Positions 8,889-16,136 of a DNA stretch of 64,000 nucleotides are shown here, piece after piece. This stretch comes from Wocania_A spongiicola (GTDB lineage: Bacteria; Bacteroidota; Bacteroidia; Flavobacteriales; Flavobacteriaceae). Position numbers and translations under genes: made by a program. A model generated the notes under the pieces. It was not told where the DNA came from and did no database searches. It saw only the letters and a program-made list of their open reading frames with translations. The stretch spans positions 558,001 through 622,000 of the forward strand of contig NZ_JAMFLZ010000001.1 in NCBI RefSeq assembly GCF_023502325.1, in the 5' to 3' direction. How positions within the stretch are numbered: position 1 is the stretch's first letter; the number at the start of each line of letters is the position of its first letter.

Positions 8889-9122
8889 TTATCCTTTTAC
8901 GGCTTCCATTGAAGCTCCAAAATTAATATGCAGCACATTTCCGTTTGGCGTTACCAAAGCAGGAACTGATTTTACACCAGCATTTTCTGCTTCGTTAATT
9001 CTTGAATTGTCTTCTCCAAAATGTACAATGTCGACGTTGTCTTTACCTATTAGTTCAATAATGTCGTGTTCTGCACTAATACATACAGGGCACCCTGCGT
9101 GATAAAAAACTGATTTACTCAT
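8889..9122 (-). CDS. Small thioredoxin-fold protein with CPVC motif
   Basis: The 77-aa protein matches the thioredoxin/glutaredoxin fold in miniature: SVFYHAGCPVC (C11, C14) at the first strand-helix turn, and VKSVPALVTPNG near residues 49-60 carrying the cis-proline loop. Such proteins reduce or sense disulfides in the cytoplasm; no signal peptide is seen. The gene has its own promoter (TATATTTG at 9158-9151 on the minus strand) with a putative MarR operator immediately behind it. Confidence 0.85.
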   Translation of the reverse strand: MSKSVFYHAGCPVCISAEHDIIELIGKDNVDIVHFGEDNSRINEAENAGVKSVPALVTPNGNVLHINFGASMEAVKG

Positions 9123-9150
9123 AATTTTATGTTTTAAATTAATTATGATA

Positions 9151-9172
9151 CAAATATAGTAAGGAATCCTAA
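9151..9172 (-). promoter_or_regulatory. Promoter and MarR-type operator of the thioredoxin-like gene
   Basis: On the minus strand TATATTTG (9158-9151) is a perfect TAnnTTTG -7 element. The palindrome TAAGGAATCCTAA (9160-9172, one mismatch between arms) starts 1 nt behind it and fills the spacer toward the -33 position. Its position relative to the -7 box is similar to that at marR. Confidence 0.6.
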
Positions 9173-9228
9173 CTAATTAAAATATTTTATTATTTTTTTT
9201 GAATTAACCATTAAAAATTTACAACTGT

Positions 9229-9642
9229 TTAGGTTAAAAACGCTCTTAGCTTTTGGGTTATAAACATATCCCATGTTGAGGAACAAACTTCAAAACAATG
9301 AAGCTCTGGTGTTAAACCAATCTGATTGAAATTAAGAATAGTTTTGGTTTCTTTTTCTTCTATTTGCCAATGTAACACATGCCCAACCCATTCTTTATTA
9401 AAATTGGGTTCGCCACCAATACATTTCCAAACCAACTCTTTGTTTGGGGTGTATTCAAGAATTTTAAATGTCCACCAATATTCATTTTCAAAAGTAATAG
9501 TAAATTGACCGCCAGTTTTAAATTGAGAATTACTTGTTTTTCCCCACCAGTTATGAATGCCGTCATTTAAAGCATAAAAAACTTGTTTAGGGCTTGAAGA
9601 AAATTCAATTTGATGAGAATAGTTTGTTCTTGAATCAATCAT
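9229..9642 (-). CDS. SRPBCC (AHSA1-type) domain protein
   Basis: The 137-aa protein has the START-like pattern of the AHSA1 family: SHQIEFSSSPKQVFYALNDGIHNWW at the N-terminus, the strand FTITFENEYWWTFKILEYTPNKELVWKCIG, and a C-terminal helix that would close a hydrophobic cavity. Such single-domain proteins bind small hydrophobic ligands, and their substrate cannot be read from sequence. Its ATG abuts the ArsR stop (TAAATG), so translation is coupled to it. It ends the three-gene operon. Confidence 0.85.
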   Translation of the reverse strand: MIDSRTNYSHQIEFSSSPKQVFYALNDGIHNWWGKTSNSQFKTGGQFTITFENEYWWTFKILEYTPNKELVWKCIGGEPNFNKEWVGHVLHWQIEEKETKTILNFNQIGLTPELHCFEVCSSTWDMFITQKLRAFLT

Positions 9643-9969
9643 TTAGCTGTTTTTTGTGTTTAAGAAATCTTCTAAATTCTGAAGCTTATCATCCCAGAAT
9701 TGTTCGTAAAACTTAATCCACTTATTAACTTCCTTAAGTGGTTTTGCATTGGCATTACAAAAACGTTCTCTTCCTTGTGTGTTAATATAAACCAAACCAG
9801 CCTCTTCCAAAGTTTTTATATGTTTAGTAACACCTTGTCTTGTGATATCAAATTGATTTGATATTTGAGTGATAGACAATGCTGAAGTTGCAATCACTAA
9901 GGCGTGAAAAATATCACGCCTTGTTGGATCTGCAATGGCTTTAAATAGTCTTGTTATTTTATCCTGCAT
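9643..9969 (-). CDS. ArsR-family transcriptional regulator
   Basis: The 108-aa protein is a compact ArsR winged helix. It has LFKAIADPTRRDIFHAL at the start, LSITQISNQFDITRQGVTKHIKTLEEAGLVY as recognition helix, and the wing GRERFCNANAKPLKEV. No metal-binding Cys pair is visible, so it is of the non-metal type often found with SRPBCC genes. It overlaps the upstream SRPBCC gene by 11 bp and abuts the downstream one. Two GCAAC-6-GTTGC palindromes upstream of the operon are good operator candidates. Confidence 0.92.
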   Translation of the reverse strand: MQDKITRLFKAIADPTRRDIFHALVIATSALSITQISNQFDITRQGVTKHIKTLEEAGLVYINTQGRERFCNANAKPLKEVNKWIKFYEQFWDDKLQNLEDFLNTKNS

Positions 9970-10390
9970 TAACTTCTTGTTTTAAATAGCTTGTTAAACC
10001 AGAAATACAATTATCCCATCCGCCGTTAAAGCTTTCAAACATAGCAACTGCTGTTTCTCCTGCATAGTTAGAAATATCGGAATGCTCCAAAGATAATTTA
10101 GTGCCATTACTTGTTGTTTCTAGTTCCCATTTAACAGTAGTTTCAACTTTTGTATCGGCAACTATCCATGTGTATATAAGTACATACGGACTCGCATTTT
10201 TAACCTCACCACTTATTACTGTACAACCTTTTTCGTTTGGAGGAGACGTAAATGTATACTTATAACCCTTTTCTGCTTTAAAATCTGCTGGGATAAACCA
10301 GGTAGAGATTTCTTCGGCTTTTGTAATAGCATTCCAAACCACATCTATAGCATGATTTAAAACGGTTTCTTTTTTAATAACATCATTCAT
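9959..10390 (-). CDS. SRPBCC (AHSA1-type) domain protein, first gene of the ArsR operon
   Basis: The 143-aa protein shows VLNHAIDVVWNAITKAEEISTWFIPADF and the later strand-helix pattern ending AMFESFNGGWDNCISGLTSYL, typical of the AHSA1/SRPBCC group. Together with the gene at 9229 it makes an SRPBCC-ArsR-SRPBCC operon, a common layout in which the regulator controls ligand-binding START-like proteins. The ligand is unknown. The start is the first ATG after the palindromic operator region. Confidence 0.87.
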   Translation of the reverse strand: MNDVIKKETVLNHAIDVVWNAITKAEEISTWFIPADFKAEKGYKYTFTSPPNEKGCTVISGEVKNASPYVLIYTWIVADTKVETTVKWELETTSNGTKLSLEHSDISNYAGETAVAMFESFNGGWDNCISGLTSYLKQEVNAG

Positions 10391-10414
10391 AATTATTTGT
10401 TTTTTAATTAATAT

Positions 10415-10475
10415 GCAACTTTTCGGTTGCTAAACTAAAATAAATATTTTAAATACGCAACTTTTTGGTTGCGTA
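10415..10475. promoter_or_regulatory. Two palindromic operators upstream of the ArsR operon
   Basis: GCAACTTTTCGGTTGC (10415-10430) and TACGCAAC-TTTTTG-GTTGCGTA (10454-10475) share GTTGC/GCAAC arms around 6-nt spacers. In the second the arms are perfect for 8 bp. Their midpoints are about 42 bp apart, roughly four helical turns, so two dimers could bind the same face. The ArsR protein of the operon is the obvious candidate ligand. Confidence 0.65.
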
Positions 10476-10503
10476 AAATTAATTTGAATTAAAATGTGAA
10501 TTT

Positions 10504-10660
10504 GCGCAAAGGATAGTAGCGGCATCCTTTTTTGTGCTTAATAATAAGTGTGATGGAATTTGTTTTATGATAGGAGGAAACACTTTATGGGATACATGAA
10601 GTATTTTAAGCACAAGAAAGATATAGCGGATAGCCTGACATTTTTATTAAAATGATGCGC
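10504..10660 (+). ncRNA. Candidate structured RNA element in the 10391-10789 gap
   Basis: Several nested complementary segments fold this 157-nt stretch. GCGCA (10504-10508) pairs with TGCGC (10656-10660). AAAGGAT (10508-10514) pairs with ATCCTTT (10524-10530). TTGTGCTTA (10532-10540) pairs with TAAGCACAA (10607-10615), a perfect 9-bp helix. AAGTGT (10546-10551) pairs with ACACTT (10580-10585). The related motifs GGATAGTAGCGGCATCC and AGCGGATAGCC flank the main helix. The only reading frame inside is 19 codons. I recall similar GGATAG...AGCGG elements between genes in other Flavobacteriaceae, possibly one of their catalogued RNA motifs, but cannot name the family. Strand is a guess. The rest of the gap holds only promoters. 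Confidence 0.45.
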
Positions 10661-10741
10661 CCAAATACAAAAATAACCTTAAACAATAAGGATATAAATA
10701 AAACAAATAGTTTGGTTGTAAGCTATAGAAAATATTTTGAC

Positions 10742-10749
10742 TAAGTTTG
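10742..10749 (+). promoter_or_regulatory. -7 element of the trxA promoter
   Basis: TAAGTTTG matches TAnnTTTG and lies 40 nt upstream of the trxA start. No good TTTG is found at the expected -33 distance, so the call is tentative. Confidence 0.45.
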
Positions 10750-10789
10750 TAAATAAATTTTAAAGTAAAACAGATTAAAATATAATATT

Positions 10790-11107
10790 ATGGCATTAGA
10801 AATAACGGATGCAACGTTTGAAGAAACAGTATTAAAAAGTGATAAACCAGTTTTGGTTGACTTTTGGGCAGCTTGGTGCGGACCATGTAGAATGGTTGGA
10901 CCTATTATTGAAGAAATAAGTGGTGAATATGATGGTAAAGCTGTTGTAGGGAAAGTAGATGTTGATGCTAACCAAGAGTTTGCTGCAAAATATGGTGTAC
11001 GTAACATCCCTACTGTTTTAGTTTTTCAAAACGGAGAAGTTGTTGGTAGACAAGTAGGTGTTGCACCTAAAAATGCTTATACTGAAGCTATCGATGCGCT
11101 TTTGTAG
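10790..11107 (+). CDS. trxA: Thioredoxin
   Basis: The 105-aa protein is a classical thioredoxin: VLVDFWAAWCGPCRMVGPIIEEI carries the redox-active C30 and C33, and RNIPTVLVFQNGEVV holds the cis-proline. It reduces cytoplasmic protein disulfides and is itself reduced by thioredoxin reductase. It stands alone, with a hairpin terminator 23 nt downstream separating it from the clpP-like gene. Confidence 0.97.
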   Translation: MALEITDATFEETVLKSDKPVLVDFWAAWCGPCRMVGPIIEEISGEYDGKAVVGKVDVDANQEFAAKYGVRNIPTVLVFQNGEVVGRQVGVAPKNAYTEAIDALL

Positions 11108-11129
11108 TAGATAATTAAAAAGAAAAATG

Positions 11130-11163
11130 AAAAGGTTTGCCATTTATGGTGAACCTTTTTTTA
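11130..11163 (+). terminator. Rho-independent terminator of trxA
   Basis: AAAAGGTT and AACCTTTT form the base of a hairpin with an inner CCA/TGG pairing, followed by a T run (CCTTTTTTTATTTT) on the plus strand. Confidence 0.8.
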
Positions 11164-11185
11164 TTTTAGATGCAAAATAATTATT

Positions 11186-11728
11186 ATGAGTGAAAATAAA
11201 GTTCAAAACGCTATTGATAGCAAATTAATTGAAGAACGTAAAGTGTTTTTATGGGGGCAGGTTGATGATGATTCTGCAAAACATGTTGTTGATAGATTAT
11301 TGTATTTAGATGCTTTGTCTAATGAAACTATACATTTATATGTTAATAGCCCTGGAGGCTATGTAACATCGGGGTTTGCCATTTACGATTGTATGAAATC
11401 TATTAAAAGTCCAGTGTCTACAATTTGTACTGGATTTGCAGCTTCAATGGGGTCAATTATATTATCTGCTGGAGAAAAAGGAAAACGATTTATACAACCG
11501 CATGCTCGTGTTATGATACACCAACCTAGTGGTGGTGCTCGTGGGCAGGCAAGTGATATTGAAATTACTGCAAAGGAAATTGTGTTAACTAAAGAATTAA
11601 GTGCACAAATATTAGCTGATAATTGTGGGCAAACTTTTGATAAAATAATGAAAGATTTTAATCGCGACCATTGGATGGGTGCAGATGAATCTGTTGCTTA
11701 TGGTATTGTTGATGCCGTTTTAAAATAA
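11186..11728 (+). CDS. ClpP-type serine protease paralogue
   Basis: The 180-aa protein carries a full ClpP catalytic triad: S87 in GFAASMGS, H112 in MIHQPSGG and D161 in FNRDHWMG. The oxyanion glycine pair is in YVNSPGGYVTSG. ClpP forms a barrel protease fed by AAA+ unfoldases. It is shorter than the usual housekeeping ClpP, and no clpX, clpA or tig lies nearby. It is therefore probably a second ClpP; whether it pairs with ClpX or with the other ClpP cannot be told here. The DUF58 gene starts 15 nt after its stop, so the two form a unit. Confidence 0.85.
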   Translation: MSENKVQNAIDSKLIEERKVFLWGQVDDDSAKHVVDRLLYLDALSNETIHLYVNSPGGYVTSGFAIYDCMKSIKSPVSTICTGFAASMGSIILSAGEKGKRFIQPHARVMIHQPSGGARGQASDIEITAKEIVLTKELSAQILADNCGQTFDKIMKDFNRDHWMGADESVAYGIVDAVLK

Positions 11729-11743
11729 GTATATTTAAAAGCC

Positions 11744-12673
11744 ATGAATTTACAGCACGAACTTAATAAGGCAAGCGGGTTTAAAAACTTAGAATTACTT
11801 GCTAAACAAGTTGTGGAGGGTTTTATTGCAGGAATGCATAAAAGTCCGTTTCATGGGTTTTCAGCAGAATTTGCTGAGCATAAAATATACAATCAAGGCG
11901 AAAGTACACGACATATAGATTGGAAACTGTTTGCTAAAACAGATAAGCTTTATACTAAGCGGTATGATGATGAAACTAATTTGCGCTGTCATATTATTTT
12001 AGATAATAGTAGTTCGATGCATTATCCTGAAATGGATAGTTTTTCAATAGATAATCTAAATAAAATAGGTTTTTCGGCACTGGCTTCGGCTTCGTTAATG
12101 CATATGCTTAAAAAACAACGCGACGCTGTAGGCTTAAGTATTTATAGTGATGATTACGATTTTTATGCTCCAGAAAAGGGTAGCGAGCGTCATCATCAAA
12201 TGTTATTAAATAAACTAAGTGATGCTGTAGTTTCTAAACCTTTAAATAAAACTACTGAAACGTATAAGTATTTACACCAAATAGCAGAAAAGATTCATAG
12301 AAGGTCGATGATTTTTTTGTTTACAGATATGTTTCAAACTTTAAAAGATCAAACTAAGCTTTTTGAAGCGCTAAGACATTTAAAATATAATAAACATGAA
12401 GTTATTTTATTTCATGTAATTGATAAAGACAAAGAATTAAAGTTTGATTTTGATAATAAGCCTAAACGCTTTATTGATGTAGAAACTGGAGAGCATATTA
12501 ATTTGTATGCAGATTCAATTAAAGAAAGTTATAGTAAAGCGGTAATTGATTATTTTGATGCTTTACAATTAAAATGTGCTCAATACAAGATAAAATATGT
12601 TGAGGCAGATATTAATAAAAATTTTAATAACATCCTCACAACATACATGATAGAACGTCAAAAGTTTATTTAG
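11744..12673 (+). CDS. DUF58 / vWA-like protein
   Basis: The 309-aa protein has the DUF58 hallmark RHIDWKLFAKTDKLYTKRYDDE (56-77), followed directly by a von Willebrand A-type fold whose metal-ion site DNSSS (D87, S89, S91) is intact. DUF58 proteins usually act with a MoxR AAA+ ATPase and further vWA proteins as a chaperone-like complex, but no MoxR gene is adjacent here. It is cytoplasmic, with no membrane segment. It is co-directional with and close to the clpP-like gene, which raises the possibility of a shared function. Confidence 0.85.
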   Translation: MNLQHELNKASGFKNLELLAKQVVEGFIAGMHKSPFHGFSAEFAEHKIYNQGESTRHIDWKLFAKTDKLYTKRYDDETNLRCHIILDNSSSMHYPEMDSFSIDNLNKIGFSALASASLMHMLKKQRDAVGLSIYSDDYDFYAPEKGSERHHQMLLNKLSDAVVSKPLNKTTETYKYLHQIAEKIHRRSMIFLFTDMFQTLKDQTKLFEALRHLKYNKHEVILFHVIDKDKELKFDFDNKPKRFIDVETGEHINLYADSIKESYSKAVIDYFDALQLKCAQYKIKYVEADINKNFNNILTTYMIERQKFI

Positions 12674-12705
12674 AAAAAATATTCTTTAAAAAACTCAAAA
12701 AAAGA

Positions 12706-12736
12706 TTTGAGATATAAAAAAAGGCGTGTATATTTG
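12706..12736 (+). promoter_or_regulatory. Promoter of tRNA-Asp
   Basis: TTTG (12706-12709), 19 nt, then TATATTTG (12729-12736) is an exact match to the Bacteroidota promoter form. The mature tRNA begins 19 nt after the -7 box. Confidence 0.85.
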
Positions 12737-12754
12737 CAACCGCAATAATGCAAC

Positions 12755-12828
12755 GGTCTGGTAGTTCAGTTGGTTAGAATGTCGCCCTGTCACGGCGAAG
12801 GTCGCGGGTTCGAGTCCCGTCCAGACCG
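12755..12828 (+). tRNA. tRNA-Asp (GTC)
   Basis: A 74-nt cloverleaf: acceptor GGTCTGG pairs with CCAGACC, the anticodon stem TCGCC/GGCGA encloses CTGTCAC with anticodon GTC (12789-12791), and the T arm CGCGGGTTCGAGTCCCG is standard. The discriminator is G and CCA is not encoded. Its 3' end is duplicated at 32084-32100, which identifies it as the integration site of the downstream island. Confidence 0.97.
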
Positions 12829-12964
12829 CAAGTATTGCTAAAAGCTCTAAGAGATTAGGGCTTTTTTTGGCAATTAAATGAAGTTGTGTTGTTCCTAGAG
12901 AAATCTAGGACGTAGTTATACCAAAGTTAATTTGGTATTCCAATGAGAAGCTTTCCTTTTTTCT
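12813..12964 (+). repeat. Left copy of 152-bp perfect direct repeat (attL region)
   Basis: This stretch is identical over 152 bp to 32084-32235. It begins in the tRNA-Asp T arm (AGTCCCGTCCAGACCGC), includes the tRNA terminator, and then two perfect hairpins: CCTAGA-GAAA-TCTAGG and ATACCAAA-GTTAA-TTTGGTAT. Similarity continues imperfectly for about 30 bp beyond, over a third terminator-like hairpin. Its position at the tRNA 3' end beside an integrase marks it as the left attachment region; the hairpins may be recombinase or accessory-factor sites. Confidence 0.9.
12841..12868 (+). terminator. Terminator of tRNA-Asp
   Basis: AAAGCTCTAA / TTAGGGCTTT pairs over 10 bp (one G-T pair) around a GAGA loop and is followed by further T residues. 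Copies recur at 32112-32139 and 40295-40322. Confidence 0.85.
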
Positions 12965-12992
12965 TTATTGAAGATTGGGATGCTTTTTTGTT
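12949..12992 (+). terminator. Terminator-like hairpin AAGCTTTCC...GGGATGCTTTTTT
   Basis: AAGC and GCTT close a hairpin with TTTCC against GGGAT inside, followed by TTTTTTGTTTT. Related copies lie at 32219-32265 and 32725-32770, so this is a repeated part of the integrated elements. Confidence 0.55.
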
Positions 12993-13096
12993 TTATACAA
13001 GTTTGTATTCTGCCAACTTTGACAAGTTTTTCTTCAAAAAAGGTATAGGTTCAGGTATACCAAAATCCTTCTAGGTATAACTAAAATAATATGATA

Positions 13097-13390
13097 CTAA
13101 TAGTTTGGAGCAAAAGGAATCAACCCAAGCCAATACCCAATGTAAAACCACAGCCCAGTCACAAAAAGAAAAATAGCAACACAACTAATAATAAAAGGAA
13201 AGGATGCTATTATATAGAATGATCTGCCAATTTTTTTTCTCATTCCTTTCACTGTAACTACTAAAGAGAAAGTAGTTGTAATTAACAATATAGTTAAGCT
13301 TACAGTAGTATTAACAATAAAAAATAAATAGCAAAATAGAACATATAGTGATGTGTTTAAATAAGATGCTATTTTGAATTTTCTAACCAT
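13097..13390 (-). CDS. Small membrane protein of unknown function
   Basis: I do not recognise a family. The 97-aa product has three or four hydrophobic segments (about 10-27, 28-48, 57-75 and 76-92) with basic loops (KGMRKKIGR), as in a small inner-membrane protein. It diverges from the integrase gene with 12 bp between start codons, so the two promoters must overlap both genes' ends or each other. It could be an island-encoded regulator or stability protein, but this is unsupported. The coding call rests on the membrane pattern and intact frame. Confidence 0.5.
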   Translation of the reverse strand: MVRKFKIASYLNTSLYVLFCYLFFIVNTTVSLTILLITTTFSLVVTVKGMRKKIGRSFYIIASFPFIISCVAIFLFVTGLWFYIGYWLGLIPFAPNY

Positions 13391-13402
13391 AAACTAATCA
13401 AA

Positions 13403-14608
13403 ATGAATAAATCAAAACTAAACATATTATTTTATCTCAATAAAAAATCAAAGAATAAATATGGTAAATCTGTTATTATGTGCAGACTTACTTATTTAAA
13501 GCAAAGAAAACAATTTTCTACTGGAAGATTCATAATTTTAATTAATTGGAATAGTAAACAACAGTTAGTAAACCCAGATGAACCAGATGCAGAACTCATA
13601 AACACACAATTAAGCCTGATAAGAACAAATCTTACTCAGGCTTTTTTATTTCTACAAGTTAGAGGAAGTGATTTTAGTGTAGATGATATCTATAAACAGT
13701 ACAAAGGTGAAACCCCTAAAAAGGAGTTTGGTGTTATGGAAGTGTATAACTTACATAGTGCTAGAATTAAGAAACTTATTGGTATAGATATACAGATTGT
13801 AACTTATACTAAATATCTTGAATCTGGAAGACATTTACAGGCTTTTATTAAGCATAAACATAAGCAAAAAGATATCCAATTAAAGGTGCTTAAAAGCAGT
13901 TTTATAGAGCATTATGAGTATTTCCTCAAGACTGAAAAGAAGTTCCAACAAAGCACCTTAAATAAGGCTATTCAGAGGTTTAGAAGAGTGATTAGATATG
14001 CTGTAGCAGAAGATTATTTAGCTAAAGATCCATTTATGTTGTACAAAGCTAAAAGAGTTAAAAAGGAAGTGTTATTTCTATCACCTGAGCAGCTTAAAAA
14101 ACTTGAAGAAACTAGCTTTAAAATCAAGAGAATACAACAGATTAAAGACATGTTTGTTTTTTGTTGTTATACAGGTTTAGGGTTTAAAGAAATGGTAAAT
14201 CTAAAGAAGCAAAATATTACTATTGAATTTGATGGAGAATTATGGTTAAACATTTATAGAAATAAAACAACTAGAAGCTATAAAGTGCCATTATTGCCAA
14301 AAGCTAAAGAGATTAAAGATAGGTATGATGATGAAGCTAATGAATATGTGTTTCCTAGAATGTCTAATACTAAGTTTAACGCTTATTTAAAGGAGATTGC
14401 TGATGTAGTTGGTATAGAATTTAACTTAACACATCATATTGCTAGAAAGACTTTTGCTAGTACTGTATTGTTATTTAATAATGTACCTATGGAAGTTGTT
14501 AGTAGGTTATTAGGACATAGTAAAATGCAGACTACTCAGGAGAGTTATGGTAAAGTTGTAGAAAAGAGGATTAGTTTGGAGGTGAGAAGGTTAAAGGGGA
14601 GTGGTTAG
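13403..14608 (+). CDS. Tyrosine recombinase / integrase of the tRNA-Asp island
   Basis: The 401-aa protein has the Bacteroidota integrase plan: an N-terminal arm-binding domain (1-100), a SAM-like core-binding domain (about 110-215) and a C-terminal catalytic domain. Visible catalytic residues are H345 and R348 (HHIARKTF), H372 (LLGHSKMQTT) and nucleophile Y382 (SYGKV). In box I, where most family members have Arg (TGLR), this protein has G260 (YTGLGFKEM). The CTnDOT integrase also lacks that Arg, so the enzyme may still be active. It lies beside attL and is transcribed into the island. A hairpin terminator follows. Confidence 0.93.
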   Translation: MNKSKLNILFYLNKKSKNKYGKSVIMCRLTYLKQRKQFSTGRFIILINWNSKQQLVNPDEPDAELINTQLSLIRTNLTQAFLFLQVRGSDFSVDDIYKQYKGETPKKEFGVMEVYNLHSARIKKLIGIDIQIVTYTKYLESGRHLQAFIKHKHKQKDIQLKVLKSSFIEHYEYFLKTEKKFQQSTLNKAIQRFRRVIRYAVAEDYLAKDPFMLYKAKRVKKEVLFLSPEQLKKLEETSFKIKRIQQIKDMFVFCCYTGLGFKEMVNLKKQNITIEFDGELWLNIYRNKTTRSYKVPLLPKAKEIKDRYDDEANEYVFPRMSNTKFNAYLKEIADVVGIEFNLTHHIARKTFASTVLLFNNVPMEVVSRLLGHSKMQTTQESYGKVVEKRISLEVRRLKGSG

Positions 14609-14633
14609 CTTCTCTTTAAAATATATGCTATAA

Positions 14634-14674
14634 AAAAAGGCAAGTATACTAATTGTACGCTTGTCTTTTAATTT
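14634..14674 (+). terminator. Terminator of the integrase gene
   Basis: AAAGGCAAG and CTTGTCTTT pair around TATACTAATTGTACG, followed by TTTTAATTTT on the plus strand. Confidence 0.7.
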
Positions 14675-14754
14675 TAGATATTGATATGTTATTGTTTTAC
14701 TCTTGTCGTCACTAGTCAAAGACTAGCATAACTGGAAGGATAGTTCATTGAAAA

Positions 14755-15591
14755 TCATTCATCATAATAAATTATATTCCCAACTAACTTATTGTTCTGA
14801 TAAAATGCCTTACTCTCTACTTTACCACTTTCGTAGTATTTAATATAGTTTCCATGAAAGCTCCCATGATTATAAGTATATTTTTCTTTTAGCTTACCAT
14901 TTAGATAATACTCCTTCCATTCACCATCTTTATCTCCATCTTGTGTATATTGACCTTCAACAGAAACTTGTCCGGTATCATAATATACTATATACTTCCC
15001 TATTAGGTGGTCATTTAATATAGTACTGAATAATTTAACCTCTCCATTACTGTGATAATATATTTGCTCACCGTCTACAATTTTATCATTACTATACTGT
15101 GTTTTATTATGTATGACTCCTCCATAATGGTAATCAATCCATTCGCCTTCTTTCAAACCATTTTTATAAAATTGACTGTTGGATATTTGAGCATCAGGCT
15201 GGTAGACATAAAAAGCTCCATCTTTCACCCCATTAGCATAATAGCCAGCAGACTGTAAAGTTCCATTTTTTCTAAAAAATGTCCATATGCCATGCTTGTT
15301 AGCCTTTTTAATTATTCCAAAAGCTTTAACTCTATCAGTTCCTATGTATAATTCTTTAATAAAATTAACATTCTCAATATTTAATTTTATGCCTTTTGAG
15401 TAACATGATATACTTTCTATTTTACCAATAGAATCAATATGGATCCATAGTCCTTCTTTTTTATCACTTATTAATTCTCCATATTCTTTTAAAGTTCCAT
15501 CTTTATAAAACTCTTGATAAAACGTATTTTGCGCAATAGCAAAAGGTGTTATAAAAACTAGTAGAAATAAAAACATAAAATGATTTTTCAT
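14755..15591 (-). CDS. Secreted YwqK/MORN-repeat protein
   Basis: The 278-aa product has a signal peptide (MKNHFMFLFLLVFITPFAIAQ). At least eight variant MORN repeats follow, of the form Y.NG..DGEW..Y...G (for example GVKDGAFYVYQPDAQI, GLKEGEWIDYHYGG, GDKDGEWKEYYLNGKLKE). YwqK-type proteins have been described as antitoxins beside polymorphic toxins. In Bacteroidota they frequently occur near RHS genes. It lies downstream of the RHS operon on the same strand, after a 206-bp gap holding a weak dyad and no clear promoter. An accessory immunity or surface-binding role is plausible but unproven. Confidence 0.8.
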   Translation of the reverse strand: MKNHFMFLFLLVFITPFAIAQNTFYQEFYKDGTLKEYGELISDKKEGLWIHIDSIGKIESISCYSKGIKLNIENVNFIKELYIGTDRVKAFGIIKKANKHGIWTFFRKNGTLQSAGYYANGVKDGAFYVYQPDAQISNSQFYKNGLKEGEWIDYHYGGVIHNKTQYSNDKIVDGEQIYYHSNGEVKLFSTILNDHLIGKYIVYYDTGQVSVEGQYTQDGDKDGEWKEYYLNGKLKEKYTYNHGSFHGNYIKYYESGKVESKAFYQNNKLVGNIIYYDE

Positions 15592-15797
15592 TGATCTTAA
15601 TAATTATATTCAATAAGACTCCATACTAACCCTAGGCTCTACCTAGTGATATTAAATTAAATGTTCATGATATAGCTTTATATATTTGTATCACCTAATA
15701 CTCTTACCCTTCCTAATTAGAAACTAATGGTAGCAAAGGAGGATAAGAGATTTAATATATTAAAAAATACCATCAACTAATTATTTATACCACTATA

Positions 15798-16136
15798 CTA
15801 CCTACTTGAACCCTGCATATTATCCCAATAGTTCTTAAAAACTTCTGGGGTAATCTTTTCTGAATTGAACTTTTTATCAAAAAAATCTTTATAAGTCATT
15901 TGTGTGTCTGATAAAAAACCATAACATTTAGAATTTGGCATAGCAATTAACGGCTTCATTTCACTTGATAGTCCAACCTCTCTATTAATTATTCCTTCAT
16001 CATTAAATTCGAGCACCCAAACATCACTCAAATCAATCAACTTATTACATGAATTTGGAAAAAACGCACTATAAATTTTAAAAAATAAGCTACTCTCTTT
16101 TTTATTTTGAGCTATATAAACTTTTAAATATTTCAT
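15798..16136 (-). CDS. Candidate immunity protein for the RHS toxin
   Basis: The 112-aa product (MKYLKVYIAQNKKESSLFF...) has no signal peptide and matches no family I recognise. It contains a WVLEFNDEG strand and a C-terminal helix (PEVFKNYWDNM). The ATG at 16136 overlaps the RHS stop codon by one base (TAATG), so translation is coupled, the standard layout for a toxin followed by its cognate immunity gene. A longer frame starting at 16178 would lie inside the toxin gene and puts 14 unlikely residues in front, so I reject it. Function is inferred from position alone. Confidence 0.7.
   Translation of the reverse strand: MKYLKVYIAQNKKESSLFFKIYSAFFPNSCNKLIDLSDVWVLEFNDEGIINREVGLSSEMKPLIAMPNSKCYGFLSDTQMTYKDFFDKKFNSEKITPEVFKNYWDNMQGSSR

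Noticed and set aside
9360..9566. Alternative minus-strand frame inside the SRPBCC gene
   Set aside because: It overlaps the SRPBCC protein completely in another frame and has no family resemblance.
10596..10655. 19-codon frame MKYFKHKKDIADSLTFLLK
   Set aside because: It lies across paired segments of the structured element, has a poor ribosome-binding site for this group and is too short to support as a gene.
15681..15688. TATATTTG promoter box on the plus strand
   Set aside because: It matches the -7 form, but no plus-strand gene follows, so it is probably chance in AT-rich DNA.
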